DNA from: Candidatus Delongbacteria bacterium | GTDB taxonomy: Bacteria > JAGOEH01 | Direction of reading: 5' to 3' | Assembly: GCA_017997825.1 (NCBI GenBank) | Contig: JAGOEH010000133.1 | Span: 1 to 8,437, forward strand | Length of the DNA: 8,437 nt | Part shown: positions 8,101 to 8,437 of the stretch, in pieces | How positions within the stretch are numbered: the first letter of the stretch is position 1 | Layout of the letters: every line of letters begins with the position of its first letter | Program-made: the position numbers and the translations under genes | Notes under the pieces: generated by a model | The model's input: only the letters and a program-made list of their open reading frames with translations | What the model was told of the DNA's origin: nothing | The model's database searches: none

Positions 8101-8437
8101 ATTCCATCGCCTTGATTTTAGCCTCTTCATATCGATCCTGCACCAACAGGTCCGGGATTTCCCCTTTCAGACACCCCGACATACCTGTCAACCCTTTGGC
8201 ATGATCTCGGAGGTAGCTTTTGTCTACTCTGGGTTTGTAGTAAAATCCCTCCAGATGAGAAACGGAAGAGATTTTGACCAGGTTTTTATAGCCGTCCATA
8301 TTGCGGACCAGCAGGGTCAGGTGATGGCTGGCGGATTGGGATCGATCGCCGGGTTTTTTGACGCTCATGTCTTCACAGACGTAGGCTTCCATTCCGATAA
8401 TCGGCCGGATACCGGCTTCCAGGGTTTGCTTGTAAAA
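5138..8437 (-). CDS. dnaE: DNA polymerase III alpha subunit, N-terminus beyond the window
   Basis: This is the replicative polymerase catalytic subunit. The visible part is 1099 residues; the frame stays open through 8437, reading 'FYKQTLEAGIRPIIGMEAYV', so roughly the first 40-60 residues are missing and the ATG at 8392 is internal. Visible-numbering landmarks: PHP domain to about residue 230 with 'SGCLKGE' and 'NDSH' (156-159); 'GPGRGSAAGS' (307-316); catalytic Asp351 and Asp353 in 'PDIDIDF' and Asp503 in 'KMDFLGLKTL'; 'YGFNKSHSACYALVAYYTAYL' fingers region near 693-713; helix-hairpin-helix region about 776-830; a clamp-binding-like 'QTSLF' (858-862); OB domain about 930-1005; and a C-terminal domain about 1035-1087 ('VTPEVKLLDEI'). 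The length and domain order fit DnaE1, not PolC. No intein or frameshift is seen. It is the first visible gene of the minus-strand block. The genes immediately downstream have no replication role. Confidence 0.97.
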   Translation of the reverse strand, partial: FYKQTLEAGIRPIIGMEAYVCEDMSVKKPGDRSQSASHHLTLLVRNMDGYKNLVKISSVSHLEGFYYKPRVDKSYLRDHAKGLTGMSGCLKGEIPDLLVQDRYEEAKIKAMEYAALFEPGEFYLELMNHNIPEEIKANELLIRLARETHLPLVATNDSHFLKREHAEAHEVLLCIQTNKTLSDPNRFRFSSNEVYFKTQAEMINLFDYIPEAIENTVRIAQKCALELEFGNYLLPKFPLPQGYDQGMDYLRHLAVQGLNRRYTHVTPGIQQRFDYELSVIQTMGYVSYFLIVWDFIHYAKEHKIPVGPGRGSAAGSIIAYALGITDLDPIKYDLMFERFLNPERVSMPDIDIDFCYKKREQVINYVKDKYGEKNVCQIITFGRMMGRGAIKDVGRVMGLSYNEVDRIAKLVPEDQSGKLPLTQIIQESEEIKQAARDDATIQKMLNLAVQLEGLPRQPGKHAAGVVIAPAPLTNFVALYNGKEGITTQIDMKYLEQLGMLKMDFLGLKTLTVIDDTIKMVTDNHQHHIDLNTIPLDDSKVYQLLTEGKTIGIFQFESPGMQEYLKKLKPSVFEDMIAMNALYRPGPLGSNMVDEFINRKNGMQAIEYLIPELEPILKETYGVIVYQEQVMRIAGDIGGFKLSEADNLRKAMGKKKPEIMEKFGAKFLEGAQKKHIPIEKATALYEMMKKFGEYGFNKSHSACYALVAYYTAYLKVHYPVEFMAASLSSLMNDAPKVTKYIEECISSGIRILPPDVNHSHYPFTVDHHQIRFALGAIKNVGESAISSLLEARGQGQPFTSFFDLVSRTIAGGAVKKNTIEGLVMAGALDQFGNRAQLLASIDSAIAMAGKLNQRLNSAQTSLFGDGIQSDEGPGIAFELAGCPELPLIEKLNKEKEFIGFYISGHPLDKFRFEMSCVTPIAELDELDREQTFIAGLITHITIKATRKNADRRLAFLTLEDYSGTRELTVFSDTIAKYQPWMVENQMIVCQVTKNIYGDQIGFVVDRLFPLDDFNLHAQLMLRIDFHLNELERETIDRIVAILDKFNGNVPVFLNLKMPFNGKAFFFQSKRFRVTPEVKLLDEIKSLAVPVKLYYQIQSCS

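Noticed and set aside
5138-8437. Intein, split gene or frameshift in dnaE
   Set aside because: The frame is continuous, the motif order and the 152-residue spacing between catalytic Asp353/351 and Asp503 are close to the E. coli protein, and the total length fits a normal DnaE1.
1-8437. Mobile elements, CRISPR arrays, tRNA or rRNA genes, toxin-antitoxin or defence genes
   Set aside because: No transposase-like or defence-like motifs, regularly spaced repeats or RNA gene signatures were seen by eye; genes fill almost the whole window.

Overview
The window looks like an ordinary chromosomal segment from a bacterium, most likely of the FCB superphylum (Bacteroidetes/Chlorobi relatives such as the KSB1, Marinimicrobia, Calditrichota, Zixibacteria or Latescibacterota lineages). 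The main clue is an exported M1 peptidase ending in a type IX secretion (Por/T9SS) type A sorting domain, which is largely confined to that group. Base composition looks moderate and even. I see no mobile element, CRISPR array, tRNA or rRNA. The phylum assignment is inference.

Layout. On the + strand, the left edge holds the 3' part of a gene whose product has a CsgG-like domain (1-728). It is followed 19 bp later by a 45-codon ORF for a single-pass membrane protein (748-885) with a strong Shine-Dalgarno sequence. These two run head-on into a four-gene minus-strand block that fills the rest of the window. In transcription order the block is: dnaE (replicative DNA polymerase III alpha subunit, 5' end beyond the right edge), a geranylgeranyl-reductase-family flavoprotein, an exported M1-family zinc aminopeptidase with a T9SS sorting domain, and the radical SAM enzyme of the AmmeMemoRadiSam system (amrS). 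Gaps inside the block are 58, 20 and 8 bp, so the last three genes, and perhaps all four, are probably co-transcribed. The small membrane-protein gene and amrS overlap tail to tail by 28 bp (858-885).

The four minus-strand genes do not form an obvious pathway: replication, isoprenoid reduction, extracellular peptide degradation and a poorly understood radical SAM system. There is no gene-free stretch longer than 58 bp. I found no convincing new multi-gene system. The items most worth a second look are the small membrane protein gene, the CsgG-like pair it belongs to, and the AmrS gene without its usual partners.
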